A stretch of 64,000 bases of DNA from Sphingobacteriaceae bacterium (GTDB lineage: Bacteria > Bacteroidota > Bacteroidia > Sphingobacteriales > Sphingobacteriaceae). Below, in pieces: positions 24,338 through 34,254 of the stretch (position 1 is the stretch's first letter; each line of letters starts with the position of its first letter). The notes under the pieces are model-generated. The model had not been told where the DNA came from. It saw only the letters and a list, made by a program, of their open reading frames with translations, and did not search any database. The DNA lies in the NCBI GenBank assembly GCA_014380615.1, contig JACMJM010000032.1:62001-126000 (forward strand). Direction: 5' to 3'. The position numbers and the translations under genes were made by a program.

Positions 24338-26851
24338 TTACTGCGAATTTTTTTCTTCCTTTCGTTCCTCTTTTCTTAATGCTTTTTGCTTCTGTTTTTC
24401 GATTTTTTCTTCATCTTTTTCAGCCTTCTTTTCGTCTTTTTCTTCGTCCTTCTTGCCGAGTTTAAATTTTACATTTCCGTTCTCGTCGTCTTGGGCTCTA
24501 ACATTGATAACGATGCCGTTGTCGAATCTTTCTCTTTTCAAACTGTCGGATAATCCGATGTCTCTTTTAGGATTGCGAAGGGGTACTCTAAGCGCAATAT
24601 CGGTGCCTGTTGGCATGCCGTAAACTCCGTCAACATAAAGGTTTAAAACACTCGATTCAATATACATGGGCCGTATAGTAATTTTACTGCCGTTTATATC
24701 AAACGTGTTTTTTAATCGTGTAAACGTGATGTTCGAGAAATCCCGGTTAGGGAAAGCGAAATTGCCGATTTTTTTCATCGGCTCGAAGTTTAAGATCGCT
24801 CCGTCTTTTATCTCGAAACTTACCGAACCATTAAACGATTTAGGAACAATCTGCCCGTTTTCGCGCATTAAGCCCGATATTTTGGTTGTAGAGTTAAATC
24901 CTCCTTTTAAGTTTTCGTCTAAAATTGCATCCTGTCCAAAGTTCTCAAAGGCATAAAAGAGTTTGGCGATATTCACATTTACTATTTTAGTGTTGATGTT
25001 GAAACGATTGATTGGTCCGGATTGATCAATATTTCCACGTACTTCCAGCCTTCCCTCGGCATGGTTTAAACTTACATCTTGCAGCTCAATCCCCGATTGC
25101 TTTAATAATATACTGGAGTGAACCCTGTCTGCCGCAAACTTGCGGAAAATAAGCTTATCCGCCTCCATATCTAAATGAATCGTAGCTTCTTCCAATACCT
25201 TGTCTAATTGGCCGAAAACCTTTGCGGCCGACTTATCACTCCTGGTTGCTGTGCGAGATGTTTTACGTTTTCCCAAAAAAGCCATCAACTCCCCCATGTT
25301 AATTTTGGGACTTTTTACATGCAGATCAAGGCGAATTCGCCGCGGGTCGGTATAGTAAAGGTTAAGAAAGTTTAGCAGCGAACCCTGGATCAAAAAAGTA
25401 TTTGTGCCGCTTTTAGCATGCAGGTTTTCAAGCAAAAGATCCTGTCCTCTGAATCTAAACAAACCTTTGATGTCGGAAAAATCAAGATTGCGGGGATGGT
25501 AATTTAGTGTCGCGTTGTTAAACGCAAGTGTTCCGTAAATGTAGGGTTCTGTACTGTTGCTTTTGTTATACGGGGCTCTGTACAGAAGATTTAATCTGGC
25601 AGTACCTTTATGGAAGTGAAAACTTTGTGAGCCCGAAACCGCATTCAGCTTCTCCAGGGCGAAATTTGATTGGAAGCGGCCCTCAAAAATCGGTTTATTG
25701 AGATTGATAATTCTTACAGTATCCGCTTTAAAAGGAATATTAAAATAGGCACCCTTGAAATCGGCAAACCCGATAACTGAATTGGCGTCGTTAAACCCTT
25801 GCCCTTTTTTAAACTGATTATCGAAATAACCTGTAAAACTGCAGTTGGTGATACGTTCGCCAGATAGAGTTAAATCATTATTATCTACCTTCCAGGAGAC
25901 CAGTATTTTAGGATCGCCTTTACTTTTAAGGCTTCCCTGTATCAGTGCTTCGGCAAAAAAAGGCTTTTCTAAGGTATAGATGGCAAGTTTCGAAGAAATA
26001 TTTCGGGCTAAAAGAGGTGTGATGTTTTTAAGCTCTACATCGGGTGCTATTAAAGCCAGCTTAAATTCAGAAACAGTTTCGGTTGAGCGGAAATTACCCC
26101 CGATTCGAAACTCTTCCTGGCCAATGGTCATATCCTGCACCGGAATCATGAGGATACCGCTTGCTTCTGTATAATCCATGTCAAGTTTTGTTTTTACAAC
26201 CTGATTTTTTATAAAGCTTCCTCTTTTTAAATTAAACGCAAGAGTGTTAACCTTTGTATTTAGAATAATTTTTCCTTTCCATCCGGTTTTAGTGTGATTT
26301 ATTTTTGCCGAAAAATAGCGGATATCAAAGTTGAAATATTTTTTTCTTTGCTGATTGTCTTGTATAAATGATACATTTTTAAATTCTATACGCTTTATTC
26401 TCTTGCGTTTCCCTTCCTTTTTATCATCGCTTCCCGCAGTAAAAATGGTGTTATTGCTCTTTCCTTGCTGATCTGTAAATAGGTAGATTTTACCATTTTC
26501 GATGTAAAGCTTCTGAATTACTGTGCTTCCGCTGATTAACGAAATCACATTTAATGAAACGAAGATTTCTTTTGCCTCTAATAGGCTATGGCGGTGTTTA
26601 TTATAGAGGCTATCTCTTAAGATGACATTCTTTAACGAAACCGAAACCCCCGGAAAGCCTTGCAGCAAAGCGGGTTCCATGTTTTCTATGGTAAGTTTAC
26701 CGCTAATATCATTGTTAAGTTGAGCCGTAACCATTGCTAATAATTTCTTTTTGTTTACCGTAACGTATGCGGCAACACCCAGCCAGAGTAAAAGCACGGT
26801 GCCCAGAAGAATTCCGGTAATTTTTAAAGCAATTTTTACGGGTGGGCTCAT
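24338..26851 (-). CDS. AsmA-like envelope protein
   Basis: An 837-residue protein with an N-terminal signal anchor (about 6-28) and a long beta-rich periplasmic body, the shape of AsmA/TamB-like proteins that carry lipids between the membranes. The start at 26851 (MSPPVKIALK) is preferred over 26899, which would add a Cys-rich 16-residue stretch before the TM. The AsmA N-terminal pattern LSGKLTIENMEPALLQGFPGVSV-like is visible, and a conserved C-terminal block lies near RVPLRNPKRD. The last 45 residues are a highly charged Lys/Glu tail (KKDEEKDEKKAEKDEEKIEK). It is divergent from the CxxC membrane protein gene at 26986. Confidence 0.82.
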   Translation of the reverse strand: MSPPVKIALKITGILLGTVLLLWLGVAAYVTVNKKKLLAMVTAQLNNDISGKLTIENMEPALLQGFPGVSVSLKNVILRDSLYNKHRHSLLEAKEIFVSLNVISLISGSTVIQKLYIENGKIYLFTDQQGKSNNTIFTAGSDDKKEGKRKRIKRIEFKNVSFIQDNQQRKKYFNFDIRYFSAKINHTKTGWKGKIILNTKVNTLAFNLKRGSFIKNQVVKTKLDMDYTEASGILMIPVQDMTIGQEEFRIGGNFRSTETVSEFKLALIAPDVELKNITPLLARNISSKLAIYTLEKPFFAEALIQGSLKSKGDPKILVSWKVDNNDLTLSGERITNCSFTGYFDNQFKKGQGFNDANSVIGFADFKGAYFNIPFKADTVRIINLNKPIFEGRFQSNFALEKLNAVSGSQSFHFHKGTARLNLLYRAPYNKSNSTEPYIYGTLAFNNATLNYHPRNLDFSDIKGLFRFRGQDLLLENLHAKSGTNTFLIQGSLLNFLNLYYTDPRRIRLDLHVKSPKINMGELMAFLGKRKTSRTATRSDKSAAKVFGQLDKVLEEATIHLDMEADKLIFRKFAADRVHSSILLKQSGIELQDVSLNHAEGRLEVRGNIDQSGPINRFNINTKIVNVNIAKLFYAFENFGQDAILDENLKGGFNSTTKISGLMRENGQIVPKSFNGSVSFEIKDGAILNFEPMKKIGNFAFPNRDFSNITFTRLKNTFDINGSKITIRPMYIESSVLNLYVDGVYGMPTGTDIALRVPLRNPKRDIGLSDSLKRERFDNGIVINVRAQDDENGNVKFKLGKKDEEKDEKKAEKDEEKIEKQKQKALRKEERKEEKNSQ

Positions 26852-26985
26852 AAGTTTTTTCGGGGCAGGCTTGATATATACGCAATAACATATTAACACC
26901 TAACATGTTCCATCATCTAAAAAAATTACATTTGGTGTAGAAATATATCTTAAACAATCTAAATAGTGATATTGTACTTTTTAAA

Positions 26986-27393
26986 ATGGAACTATCCACA
27001 CAAATTACCTGGCTCTTTATGCTTGCTATACCTGTTGCATGTATAGCATGGACTGTAACTCACGAAGAAGTGTTTAAAGAACCCCGTGAGTTCTGCGTAG
27101 ATCGCTCTCAGAAAGCAAAACGGCTCATCAAACGCAAGTTTTATTATTTGTTCACCTGCGAGTATTGTTTCAGCCACTATGTAACAGCTATACTTTTGGT
27201 TATAACCGAGTTCCATCTTCTTTTTAACGATTGGCGCGGTTACCTGATATCTGGATTTTCAATTGTTTGGATTGCGAATATTTATATGAGTTTGTATGCT
27301 CTAATCAGGATAGATCTTAAAAAAGGCAGGATAATAAATAAGATCGAAGAACAGAAGATACAAGAGGAAGATCAGGCTACGGCCGAGAAATAA
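26986..27393 (+). CDS. Small membrane protein with TCEYC motif
   Basis: A 135-residue protein with hydrophobic segments at about 8-24, 62-80 and 84-104. The motif FTCEYCFSHYVTA recalls the CPFCxGFW-type motif of the DUF1360 family, so it may be a distant member; this is not certain. The two Cys residues lie close to the membrane and could be redox active. It starts behind an AT-rich gap shared with the divergent AsmA-like gene and is 51 bases upstream of the esterase gene. Confidence 0.65.
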   Translation: MELSTQITWLFMLAIPVACIAWTVTHEEVFKEPREFCVDRSQKAKRLIKRKFYYLFTCEYCFSHYVTAILLVITEFHLLFNDWRGYLISGFSIVWIANIYMSLYALIRIDLKKGRIINKIEEQKIQEEDQATAEK

Positions 27394-27444
27394 CCTGCTA
27401 TTAATCCCGTTTTAAATTTACTATTTCAGTTATTATAGTTGAGC

Positions 27445-28410
27445 ATGACTAAATTCCTGATTTTTCTCCTGTTTTTTTCGGTGTTCTCGTTTAGAGTATT
27501 GGCGCAGCCGGTAATGCGCGATACTTCTTTTGCGGTTCATAGTACCTATATTAAAACAAAGAAAAAATATCCCGAAATCTCTATTGCCAATCCTACAACA
27601 CCAAATGGGGTAAAGATCAAAACAAACATTGCTTACAGCAGTATATCTAAGCGCGAATTATTTCTTGATGTATTTTATCCGAAAAAAAAATCACCAAGGG
27701 GCTATGCGGCTGTACTGATGATACACGGCGGAGGTTGGCGTTCGGGCGATAGAAGTCATAATACCCCCACTGCCAAACTGCTGGCAGCAAATGGTTATGT
27801 CGCCGTATCGGCCGAATACCGGTTATCTACCGAGGCAACTTATCCTGCCGCCATCCACGATTTAAAAACAGCTGTCAGATGGATTCGCGCTAACGCTCAA
27901 AAATACAATATTGATACAACGAAGGTTGCCGCCTGGGGTTGCTCTGCCGGTGGCCAGCTCGCGACACTGCTTGGAACCACTAACGGGAACGCGAAATTTG
28001 AAGGCGAAAGAGAGTATGCTGATTATTCGAGCACTATTCAGGCAATTGTTGATGTTGACGGAACGCTTGCTTTTATCCATCCCGAATCTGGCGAGGGCGA
28101 TGATAGTAAAGGTAAGTCGGCAGCTACACACTGGTTTGGTTATTCAAAAACCGAACGTCCGGATCTATGGCATGAAGCAGGCCCCTTAAATCAGGTGAGC
28201 CCTAAAACTCCACCTGTATTATTTATAAACAGCTCCGTCGATCGGATGCATGCGGGCAGGGATGACATGATCCGGAAGCTTAACTCCTGGAATATATATT
28301 CAGAAGTCCATACCTTCCCTGATGCCCCGCACCCTTTCTGGCTGTTTAATCCTTGGTTTGAACCTACAGTAAGTTATACTGTTAAATTTCTCGATAAAAT
28401 ATTTAAATAG
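27445..28410 (+). CDS. Exported alpha/beta hydrolase (BD-FAE/acetyl-esterase type)
   Basis: A 321-residue secreted esterase. The ATG at 27445 is chosen over the TTG at 27439 and begins a signal peptide ending VLAQP. The oxyanion motif HGGGW and nucleophile motif GCSAGGQ (GxSxG) are present, with a late DAPHPFW carrying the likely catalytic His. This fits the BD-FAE/carboxylesterase group that often removes acetyl or feruloyl groups from plant polysaccharides; the actual substrate is unknown. No glycan-utilisation genes are nearby. Confidence 0.88.
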   Translation: MTKFLIFLLFFSVFSFRVLAQPVMRDTSFAVHSTYIKTKKKYPEISIANPTTPNGVKIKTNIAYSSISKRELFLDVFYPKKKSPRGYAAVLMIHGGGWRSGDRSHNTPTAKLLAANGYVAVSAEYRLSTEATYPAAIHDLKTAVRWIRANAQKYNIDTTKVAAWGCSAGGQLATLLGTTNGNAKFEGEREYADYSSTIQAIVDVDGTLAFIHPESGEGDDSKGKSAATHWFGYSKTERPDLWHEAGPLNQVSPKTPPVLFINSSVDRMHAGRDDMIRKLNSWNIYSEVHTFPDAPHPFWLFNPWFEPTVSYTVKFLDKIFK

Positions 28411-28535
28411 ATAATGAAGGCGCAATATCGCCTGGCGTAAAATCAGTTTTGTCGCTTTCACGGCAAATTTAAAGTCTGCAAAACACTGGGCCCGAAATTT
28501 GATTATCATAATAGCTTCGGCGTTATAGATAACAC

Positions 28536-30050
28536 ATGGCAAAAGGCAATAAAATAAAAAAGCAAAACACAGATGTAGTTTTAATTGGCGCCGGAATTAT
28601 GAGCGCTACGCTGGGCGTTTTACTAAAAGAACTTGATCCTGAACTGACCATCGAAATTTTCGAGCGGATGGATGTCGCCGCCGCAGAGAGTTCGGATGCC
28701 TGGAACAATGCCGGAACCGGACATTCGGCATTTTGCGAATTAAACTATACACCAGAGCTTGAAGACGGCAGCATATCAACCGATAAAGCTATTAAGATTG
28801 CTGAATCATTCGAAATATCAAAGCAGTTTTGGGCCTACATGGTTCAAAACAATCGTGTAAGATTACCCGAAAGTTGGATTCAGCCAATTCCACACATGAG
28901 TTTTGTATGGGGAAAGAAAAATGTGAGCTACTTAAAAAAGCGCTACGATGCGCTTCAGCAAAACCATCTTTTTCATGGTATGGAATATACCGAGGATACA
29001 GCCAAACTAAAGGATTGGATTCCGCTTATAATGGATGGCCGGGATGATTCTGAAAAGCTTGCGGCTACGCGAATGGATATCGGCACCGATGTAAACTTCG
29101 GAGCTTTAACCCGCTGCATGTTTAATCATTTGAAAACCTTACCAGGGGTTACTGTTAACTTTAATCACGAGGTTCGCGACCTGGTTCAAAAGGAGAATAC
29201 CTGGCATATTAAAGTAAAAGAATTGTCAAACGGCGATAAAAGAAAAGTGAAAGCAAACTTCGTTTTTATTGGTGCGGGCGGTGGTTCTTTACCTTTGCTT
29301 TTAAAATCCGGTATCCCGGAAGGGAAAGGTTTTGGAGGCTTTCCGGTAAGCGGCCAGTGGTTACGTTGTACCAATCCCGAAATTATTGAGAAGCATTTCG
29401 CCAAAGTATATGGTAAAGCACCGGTAGGTTCGCCTCCAATGTCTGTTCCACATTTGGATACAAGAATAATAAAAGGAAAAAAGGAATTGTTATTCGGACC
29501 GTATGCGGGTTTTACCACTAAATTCTTGAAAAATGGTTCGGTGATGGATTTGCCCTTATCAATAAAAGCTGCAAACCTTGTTCCTATGCTTGCTGCGGGT
29601 TTAAAGAATATGTCATTAACCAAGTATTTAATAGATCAGGTCCGGCAGTCGCCCGATGACCGCCTGGCAGCCTTACAGGAGTTTTTTCCCGACGCTAAAC
29701 TCGAAGACTGGGAGCTTGAAGTTGCCGGACAGCGAGTTCAGGTGATTAAAAAAGATCCGGTTGAAGGAGGAATTCTGGAATTTGGAACCGAAGTTGTAAG
29801 TGCGAAAGACGGATCTATAGCGGCTTTACTTGGCGCATCACCAGGCGCCTCAACTGTGGTAGCAATTATGTTAAATCTCCTGGGGCTATGTTTCAAAGAT
29901 CGGCTTCAATCTCAGGAATGGCAAAACAAATTGAAAGTAATGATTCCTTCTTATGGCAGGGTACTAGCCGATGATCAGAAACTATTGGATGAGGTTAGAA
30001 ACTGGACGGGTGAAATACTGGGCTTGAAGGTTGCCGAGTATGCGCAGTAG
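28536..30050 (+). CDS. mqo: Malate:quinone oxidoreductase
   Basis: A 504-residue FAD-dependent enzyme that oxidises malate to oxaloacetate and passes electrons to the quinone pool, replacing or supplementing malate dehydrogenase in the TCA cycle. It has the N-terminal dinucleotide fold [20 protein letters not shown], the Mqo signature [20 protein letters not shown], and the C-terminal GASPGAST motif. Length is normal. The upstream gap of 125 bases has no clear promoter box. The downstream gap carries the inverted repeat at 30062-30108. Confidence 0.96.
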   Translation: MAKGNKIKKQNTDVVLIGAGIMSATLGVLLKELDPELTIEIFERMDVAAAESSDAWNNAGTGHSAFCELNYTPELEDGSISTDKAIKIAESFEISKQFWAYMVQNNRVRLPESWIQPIPHMSFVWGKKNVSYLKKRYDALQQNHLFHGMEYTEDTAKLKDWIPLIMDGRDDSEKLAATRMDIGTDVNFGALTRCMFNHLKTLPGVTVNFNHEVRDLVQKENTWHIKVKELSNGDKRKVKANFVFIGAGGGSLPLLLKSGIPEGKGFGGFPVSGQWLRCTNPEIIEKHFAKVYGKAPVGSPPMSVPHLDTRIIKGKKELLFGPYAGFTTKFLKNGSVMDLPLSIKAANLVPMLAAGLKNMSLTKYLIDQVRQSPDDRLAALQEFFPDAKLEDWELEVAGQRVQVIKKDPVEGGILEFGTEVVSAKDGSIAALLGASPGASTVVAIMLNLLGLCFKDRLQSQEWQNKLKVMIPSYGRVLADDQKLLDEVRNWTGEILGLKVAEYAQ

Positions 30051-30061
30051 GTTTTTCTGTC

Positions 30062-30108
30062 GTCGAAATAACAGACTAGGCAGTTAACAGCTTGTTTGTT
30101 ATTTCGAC
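30062..30108. repeat. 12-bp perfect inverted repeat, dispersed-repeat type
   Basis: GTCGAAATAACA (30062-30073) and TGTTATTTCGAC (30097-30108) are exact reverse complements around a 23-base loop. The flanking CCAGAGGGAGAAATCTCTTGAG continues a pattern often seen in Bacteroidota intergenic repeats (recalled, not searched). It separates the convergent mqo and SGNH-hydrolase genes and may also act as a terminator for either. Confidence 0.6.
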
Positions 30109-30189
30109 CAGAGGGAGAAATCTCTTGAGAATATGAATAATTGCTCTGCCGAACAAAAAAGGCAAACATTTCCAGTCAGTCGCAAACTT

Positions 30190-30861
30190 TTACAACTCAT
30201 TTTTCAAAACCTCCCAAACATTCTCCGCTACAATCTTATAACCTTCTCCGGTAGGATGGATCCCATCTCTAAGGTTGAGTTTAACGTTTCCGGCAACACC
30301 CTCCAGCATAAAGGGTACAAAGGGTATTTTATTCTTTTCAGCCAGTTCACGGAAAATTACCCTGAAATCTGATGCGTATTTACCTCCCATATTTGGTGGT
30401 ACTTCCATGCCTAATAAAATCCGTTTGGCATTCGGATACCGAACTTTAACCGTATCCAGTATCGATTGAAGGTTTTTTCTGGTCTCCGTTACCGGGATTC
30501 CTCGCAGCCCGTCGTTAGCACCTAACTCCAATACAAAAATATCGATAGTCTGCTTCAAAAGCCAGTTTATTCGGTTAACACCACCAGCCGTCGTTTCGCC
30601 ACTCAGGCCGGCATTAATTACTTTGTAAGGAAGGTCCAGCGAATCTATTTTACGTTGGATTACTGCGGGAAAGGCTTCGTCAGGATCTTCAAGTCCATAA
30701 CCTGCCGTAAGGCTGTTTCCGAAAAATAAAATAGTTTTCCTCAGCTTTACCGAATCTGAATCGTCTTGCTGATTCTTAGCACCCGTCTTTGGGCTGTTTT
30801 CATTGTTGCATGCCGCCATTATAGCCACCATTAAAAGTAATATTGATTGTAAGTACCTCAT
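30190..30861 (-). CDS. SGNH/GDSL hydrolase lipoprotein (TesA/arylesterase type)
   Basis: A 223-residue lipoprotein: the start at 30861 gives a signal sequence with lipobox IMAAC, whereas 30891 would add ten residues. Block I reads FFGNSLTAGYGL (Asn where most members have Asp, next to the nucleophile Ser), block III GANDGLRG, and block V DGIHPTGEGY carries the catalytic Asp and His. This is the TesA thioesterase/arylesterase group. It is divergent from an ABC transporter gene pair, exactly as E. coli tesA is from ybbA-ybbP. Confidence 0.9.
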   Translation of the reverse strand: MRYLQSILLLMVAIMAACNNENSPKTGAKNQQDDSDSVKLRKTILFFGNSLTAGYGLEDPDEAFPAVIQRKIDSLDLPYKVINAGLSGETTAGGVNRINWLLKQTIDIFVLELGANDGLRGIPVTETRKNLQSILDTVKVRYPNAKRILLGMEVPPNMGGKYASDFRVIFRELAEKNKIPFVPFMLEGVAGNVKLNLRDGIHPTGEGYKIVAENVWEVLKNEL

Positions 30862-30996
30862 CTTATATCGGCTGATAGTATTTCTAAACATGCTGTTCCT
30901 GCTTTAGTTTAAGTATAAATGCTTTTGAATTGTAATAATTCTAAAGATTTTCGATCAAACTTTTGTGCTCTTGTTAAAGCATTATAACTTACGAAT

Positions 30997-31683
30997 GTGG
31001 AGAAAATTCTGAATATTAAAAATCTTGGAAAAATTTACTCAAGTGGAGGACGTGATCTAACCGTCCTCGAAAATATTAATTTTTCGATCGAAGCGGGTTC
31101 TATGGTATCAATTGTTGGTCCTTCCGGCAGTGGTAAAACAACGCTCCTGGGTTTATGCGCCGGACTTGATCGCTCGTCTTCAGGACTCGTCGAACTTAAC
31201 AATATTCGTATAGACCAGCTTGGCGAAGATCAGCGGGCAAAGCTGCGAAACCAGTATGTAGGATTTATTTTTCAGAACTTTCAATTACTGCCAACTTTAA
31301 CAGCGCTTGAAAATGTTATGGTTCCTCTCGAACTTCGGGGCGAAAAGAATATTCGTCCCAAGGCCTTAGACCTTCTTGATAAAGTTGGACTTGCTGATCG
31401 TGGTCATCATTACCCTTCGCAATTGTCGGGTGGCGAACAGCAGCGAGTATCTCTTGCAAGAGCGTTTTCCAACAGCCCAAGAATATTATTTGCTGACGAA
31501 CCAACAGGAAATCTCGACGCCGAAACAAGTGAAAAAGTTGTGAAGTTAATTTTCGACTTAAATAAAGAAGCCGGAACCACACTTGTTTTGGTAACCCATG
31601 ATATGGAGCTTGCCTCAAAAACCCAACGCATTATACGGATAAAGGGCGGATCTATCATTGCTGATGACTTAACAGGGATTTAA
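30997..31683 (+). CDS. ABC transporter ATP-binding protein (YbbA type)
   Basis: A 228-residue ATPase. Walker A GPSGSGKTT, Q-loop FIFQNFQLLP, signature LSGGEQQRVSLARAF, Walker B ILFADEPTGNLD and the H-loop THD are all present. It matches the MacB/LolD-like group. GTG at 30997 is the only start codon in frame. The stop overlaps the permease start by one base (TAATG). With the permease and the divergent SGNH hydrolase it forms the YbbA-YbbP-TesA arrangement, thought to act in lipid or envelope homeostasis. Confidence 0.93.
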   Translation: MEKILNIKNLGKIYSSGGRDLTVLENINFSIEAGSMVSIVGPSGSGKTTLLGLCAGLDRSSSGLVELNNIRIDQLGEDQRAKLRNQYVGFIFQNFQLLPTLTALENVMVPLELRGEKNIRPKALDLLDKVGLADRGHHYPSQLSGGEQQRVSLARAFSNSPRILFADEPTGNLDAETSEKVVKLIFDLNKEAGTTLVLVTHDMELASKTQRIIRIKGGSIIADDLTGI

Positions 31684-34232
31684 TGGCCGATAATACCCAC
31701 AATAACCGTTTAAATATCGGCTGGCTTTTTAAAATGGCCTGGCGCGATAGTCGCAGAAGTCGTTCCCGGCTGTTTCTTTTTGTCTCGTCCATTATCCTTG
31801 GTATAGCAGCTTTAGTTGCCATTTACTCTTTCGGAGATAGTTTAAAGAGGGATATTGATACCCAGGCCGCCAGCCTGCTCGGAGCCGATCTGTCTATTTC
31901 CAGCAACAAGCCGGTTTCTGCAGAAATGCAGGGACTTCTTGATTCGCTTGGAGATAGCCGTTCACAGCAACGCAGTTTTGCCTCCATGGTGTATTTTCCT
32001 AAAAGTCAGGGGACCCGGCTGGTTCAAATCAAGGCGTTGGAAGGTGATTTTCCTTATTACGGCAGTCTGGAAACCGTTCCCGCGAAAGCCGGAACAGATT
32101 TTAAAAAGGCCCGGGATGTTATCGTTGATAAAACCTTAATGCTGCAATTTAACGCGGCTGTTGGAGATTCTTTAAAAGTAGGAGAGATAACCTTCAAAAT
32201 TGCCGGTATTCTGCAAAAGGCTCCGGGACAAACCGGTATTTCGGCATCAGTGGCACCTGTAGTTTATATCCCGTTCAGATATCTGGAACAAACCGGCTTA
32301 TTGAAAAAAGGAAGCAGAATCAATTATCAGTATTTCTATAAATTTAACGATCCGGATGGTGTGGAGAAGCTTGTTAAGCGCCTTGAACCACGATTGGAAA
32401 AGGCCGACTTAAACCATCAAACCGTTGCGGAGCAAAAACGTGATACCGGTCGTTCTTTCGAAGACCTTACTCAATTTCTATCACTTGTAGGATTTGTCGC
32501 GCTTTTATTAGGATGTATCGGAGTAGCCAGCGCCATACACATTTACATCCGTGAGAAACTCTCTACAATAGCTATACTTCGCTGTTTGGGAGTTAAAGCA
32601 TCTCAGGCGTTTTTAATTTATCTCATTCAAATAGTTGGAATCGGCTTTATCGGTTCGCTGATAGGTGCGGTATTGGGTACACTTATTCAGCAAGTTTTGC
32701 CATTTGTTCTCCAAGATATACTACCGGTAGAAATTTCAGTCATAGTATCCTGGAGAGCCATTTTGCAGGGGATAGTATTGGGTGTTATCATTTCGGTTCT
32801 GTTTGCTATGCTTCCTCTGGTATCAGTAAGAAATATATCACCTTTAAATACTTTGCGCATCTCCTATCACGAAACAAGTGTCTTTAAAGATCCGCTTAAA
32901 TGGTTGGTGTACGTTTTAATATTAGGGTTTGTGATAGGATTTTCTTACCTGCAACTTAATAGCTGGCGCGAAGCAGTGTTTTTTACAGTTGCGGTGATTG
33001 TTGCTTTTTTAATTCTTACCGGAACAGCGGCTCTTTTAATATGGCTGGTTCGAAGGTTTTTCCCTTCTTCCTGGAGCTATCTTTGGCGGCAAGGACTTGC
33101 TAATCTGTTTCGGCCAAACAATCAAACACTTATTCTTATTGTTTCGATCGGTTTGGGCACTGCGTTTATCAGTACATTATTTCTGGTTCAGGATATTCTT
33201 TTAAACCGGGTAGAGCTTTCTGCCAGCGGGAATCAACCTAACATGGTGCTGTTCGATATTCAAAGTACCCAAAAAGAAAAAGTTGCCGCTTTAACAAGGC
33301 AGCAGGCTTTACCAGTAATCAGTGAAGTGCCGATAGTAACCATGCGTATCGAAGAAGTAAATGGGTTTACGGCGGCAGACGTTAAAAAAGATAGTACGAT
33401 TAAAGTCTCACGCCGTGCATTCAATTCCGAACTAAGGGTAACTTACCGAGACACATTATCTGCTTCCGAGCGAATTACACAAGGTAAATGGATTGGTAAA
33501 GTAACGCCAGACGGAGTAATTAATGTATCTCTCGAAGAAGGATACGCAAAGAGAATCCATGTTAAAATCGGCGATAAAATCACTTTTAATGTACAGGGGG
33601 CTCTAATTCCCACAGTGGTAAGCAGCTTTCGGGAGGTTGATTGGAATCGCATACAAACTAACTTCCGACTGGTATTCCCATCAGGAGTACTTGAAGATGC
33701 ACCGCAGTTTTATGTTTTGATGACACGGGTAGCCAACGGACAGCAATCGGCTAAATTCCAGCAGGCCGTTGTACAGGCATTTCCGAATATTTCGGTGATC
33801 GACCTGGAATTGGTTTTGAATGTCCTGGATGAAATTTTAAGCAAAATCGGGTTTGTAATTCAGTTTATGGCTGCTTTTAGCATTGTTACCGGATTAGTGG
33901 TACTGGTGGCTTCGGTACTCATCAGTAAGTATCAGCGCATCCAGGAAAGTGTATTGCTCCGCACCTTAGGTGGCAGTAAAAGGCAAATCTTAATTATAAC
34001 GGCTTTAGAATATTTATTTTTGGGCGCATTTGCTGCGGCAACGGGTATCATCCTTTCAATAGGTGGAAGCTGGGCGCTGGCAAAGTATAATTTTAAAACT
34101 TCCTTCAGTCCAGACGTTTTGCCGTTAGTAATTTTGTTTTTCCTCATCTCTCTTTTAACCGTTATAATCGGACTTTTAAATAGCAGAGGCATTTTAAACA
34201 GGCCGCCGCTGGAAGTTTTGCGAGGCGATTAG
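31683..34232 (+). CDS. ABC transporter permease (YbbP/FtsX type)
   Basis: An 849-residue permease with two FtsX-type repeats. The first has a TM near residues 28-47, a large periplasmic MacB-like region and three TMs around residues 265-385. The second repeats this with TMs near residues 485-505 and 725-840. The C-terminus LNRPPLEVLRGD is typical. It is coupled to the ATPase gene by a TAATG overlap. Transported substrate is unknown; lipids or hydrophobic molecules are suggested by the TesA-like hydrolase neighbour. Confidence 0.9.
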   Translation: MADNTHNNRLNIGWLFKMAWRDSRRSRSRLFLFVSSIILGIAALVAIYSFGDSLKRDIDTQAASLLGADLSISSNKPVSAEMQGLLDSLGDSRSQQRSFASMVYFPKSQGTRLVQIKALEGDFPYYGSLETVPAKAGTDFKKARDVIVDKTLMLQFNAAVGDSLKVGEITFKIAGILQKAPGQTGISASVAPVVYIPFRYLEQTGLLKKGSRINYQYFYKFNDPDGVEKLVKRLEPRLEKADLNHQTVAEQKRDTGRSFEDLTQFLSLVGFVALLLGCIGVASAIHIYIREKLSTIAILRCLGVKASQAFLIYLIQIVGIGFIGSLIGAVLGTLIQQVLPFVLQDILPVEISVIVSWRAILQGIVLGVIISVLFAMLPLVSVRNISPLNTLRISYHETSVFKDPLKWLVYVLILGFVIGFSYLQLNSWREAVFFTVAVIVAFLILTGTAALLIWLVRRFFPSSWSYLWRQGLANLFRPNNQTLILIVSIGLGTAFISTLFLVQDILLNRVELSASGNQPNMVLFDIQSTQKEKVAALTRQQALPVISEVPIVTMRIEEVNGFTAADVKKDSTIKVSRRAFNSELRVTYRDTLSASERITQGKWIGKVTPDGVINVSLEEGYAKRIHVKIGDKITFNVQGALIPTVVSSFREVDWNRIQTNFRLVFPSGVLEDAPQFYVLMTRVANGQQSAKFQQAVVQAFPNISVIDLELVLNVLDEILSKIGFVIQFMAAFSIVTGLVVLVASVLISKYQRIQESVLLRTLGGSKRQILIITALEYLFLGAFAAATGIILSIGGSWALAKYNFKTSFSPDVLPLVILFFLISLLTVIIGLLNSRGILNRPPLEVLRGD

Positions 34233-34254
34233 TTTTTACGGCATTGTATCTAAT

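Noticed and set aside
30133-30372. Plus-strand 79-residue frame at the 3' end of the SGNH hydrolase
   Set aside because: Mostly antisense to conserved hydrolase codons, including the catalytic DGIHPTGEGY block.
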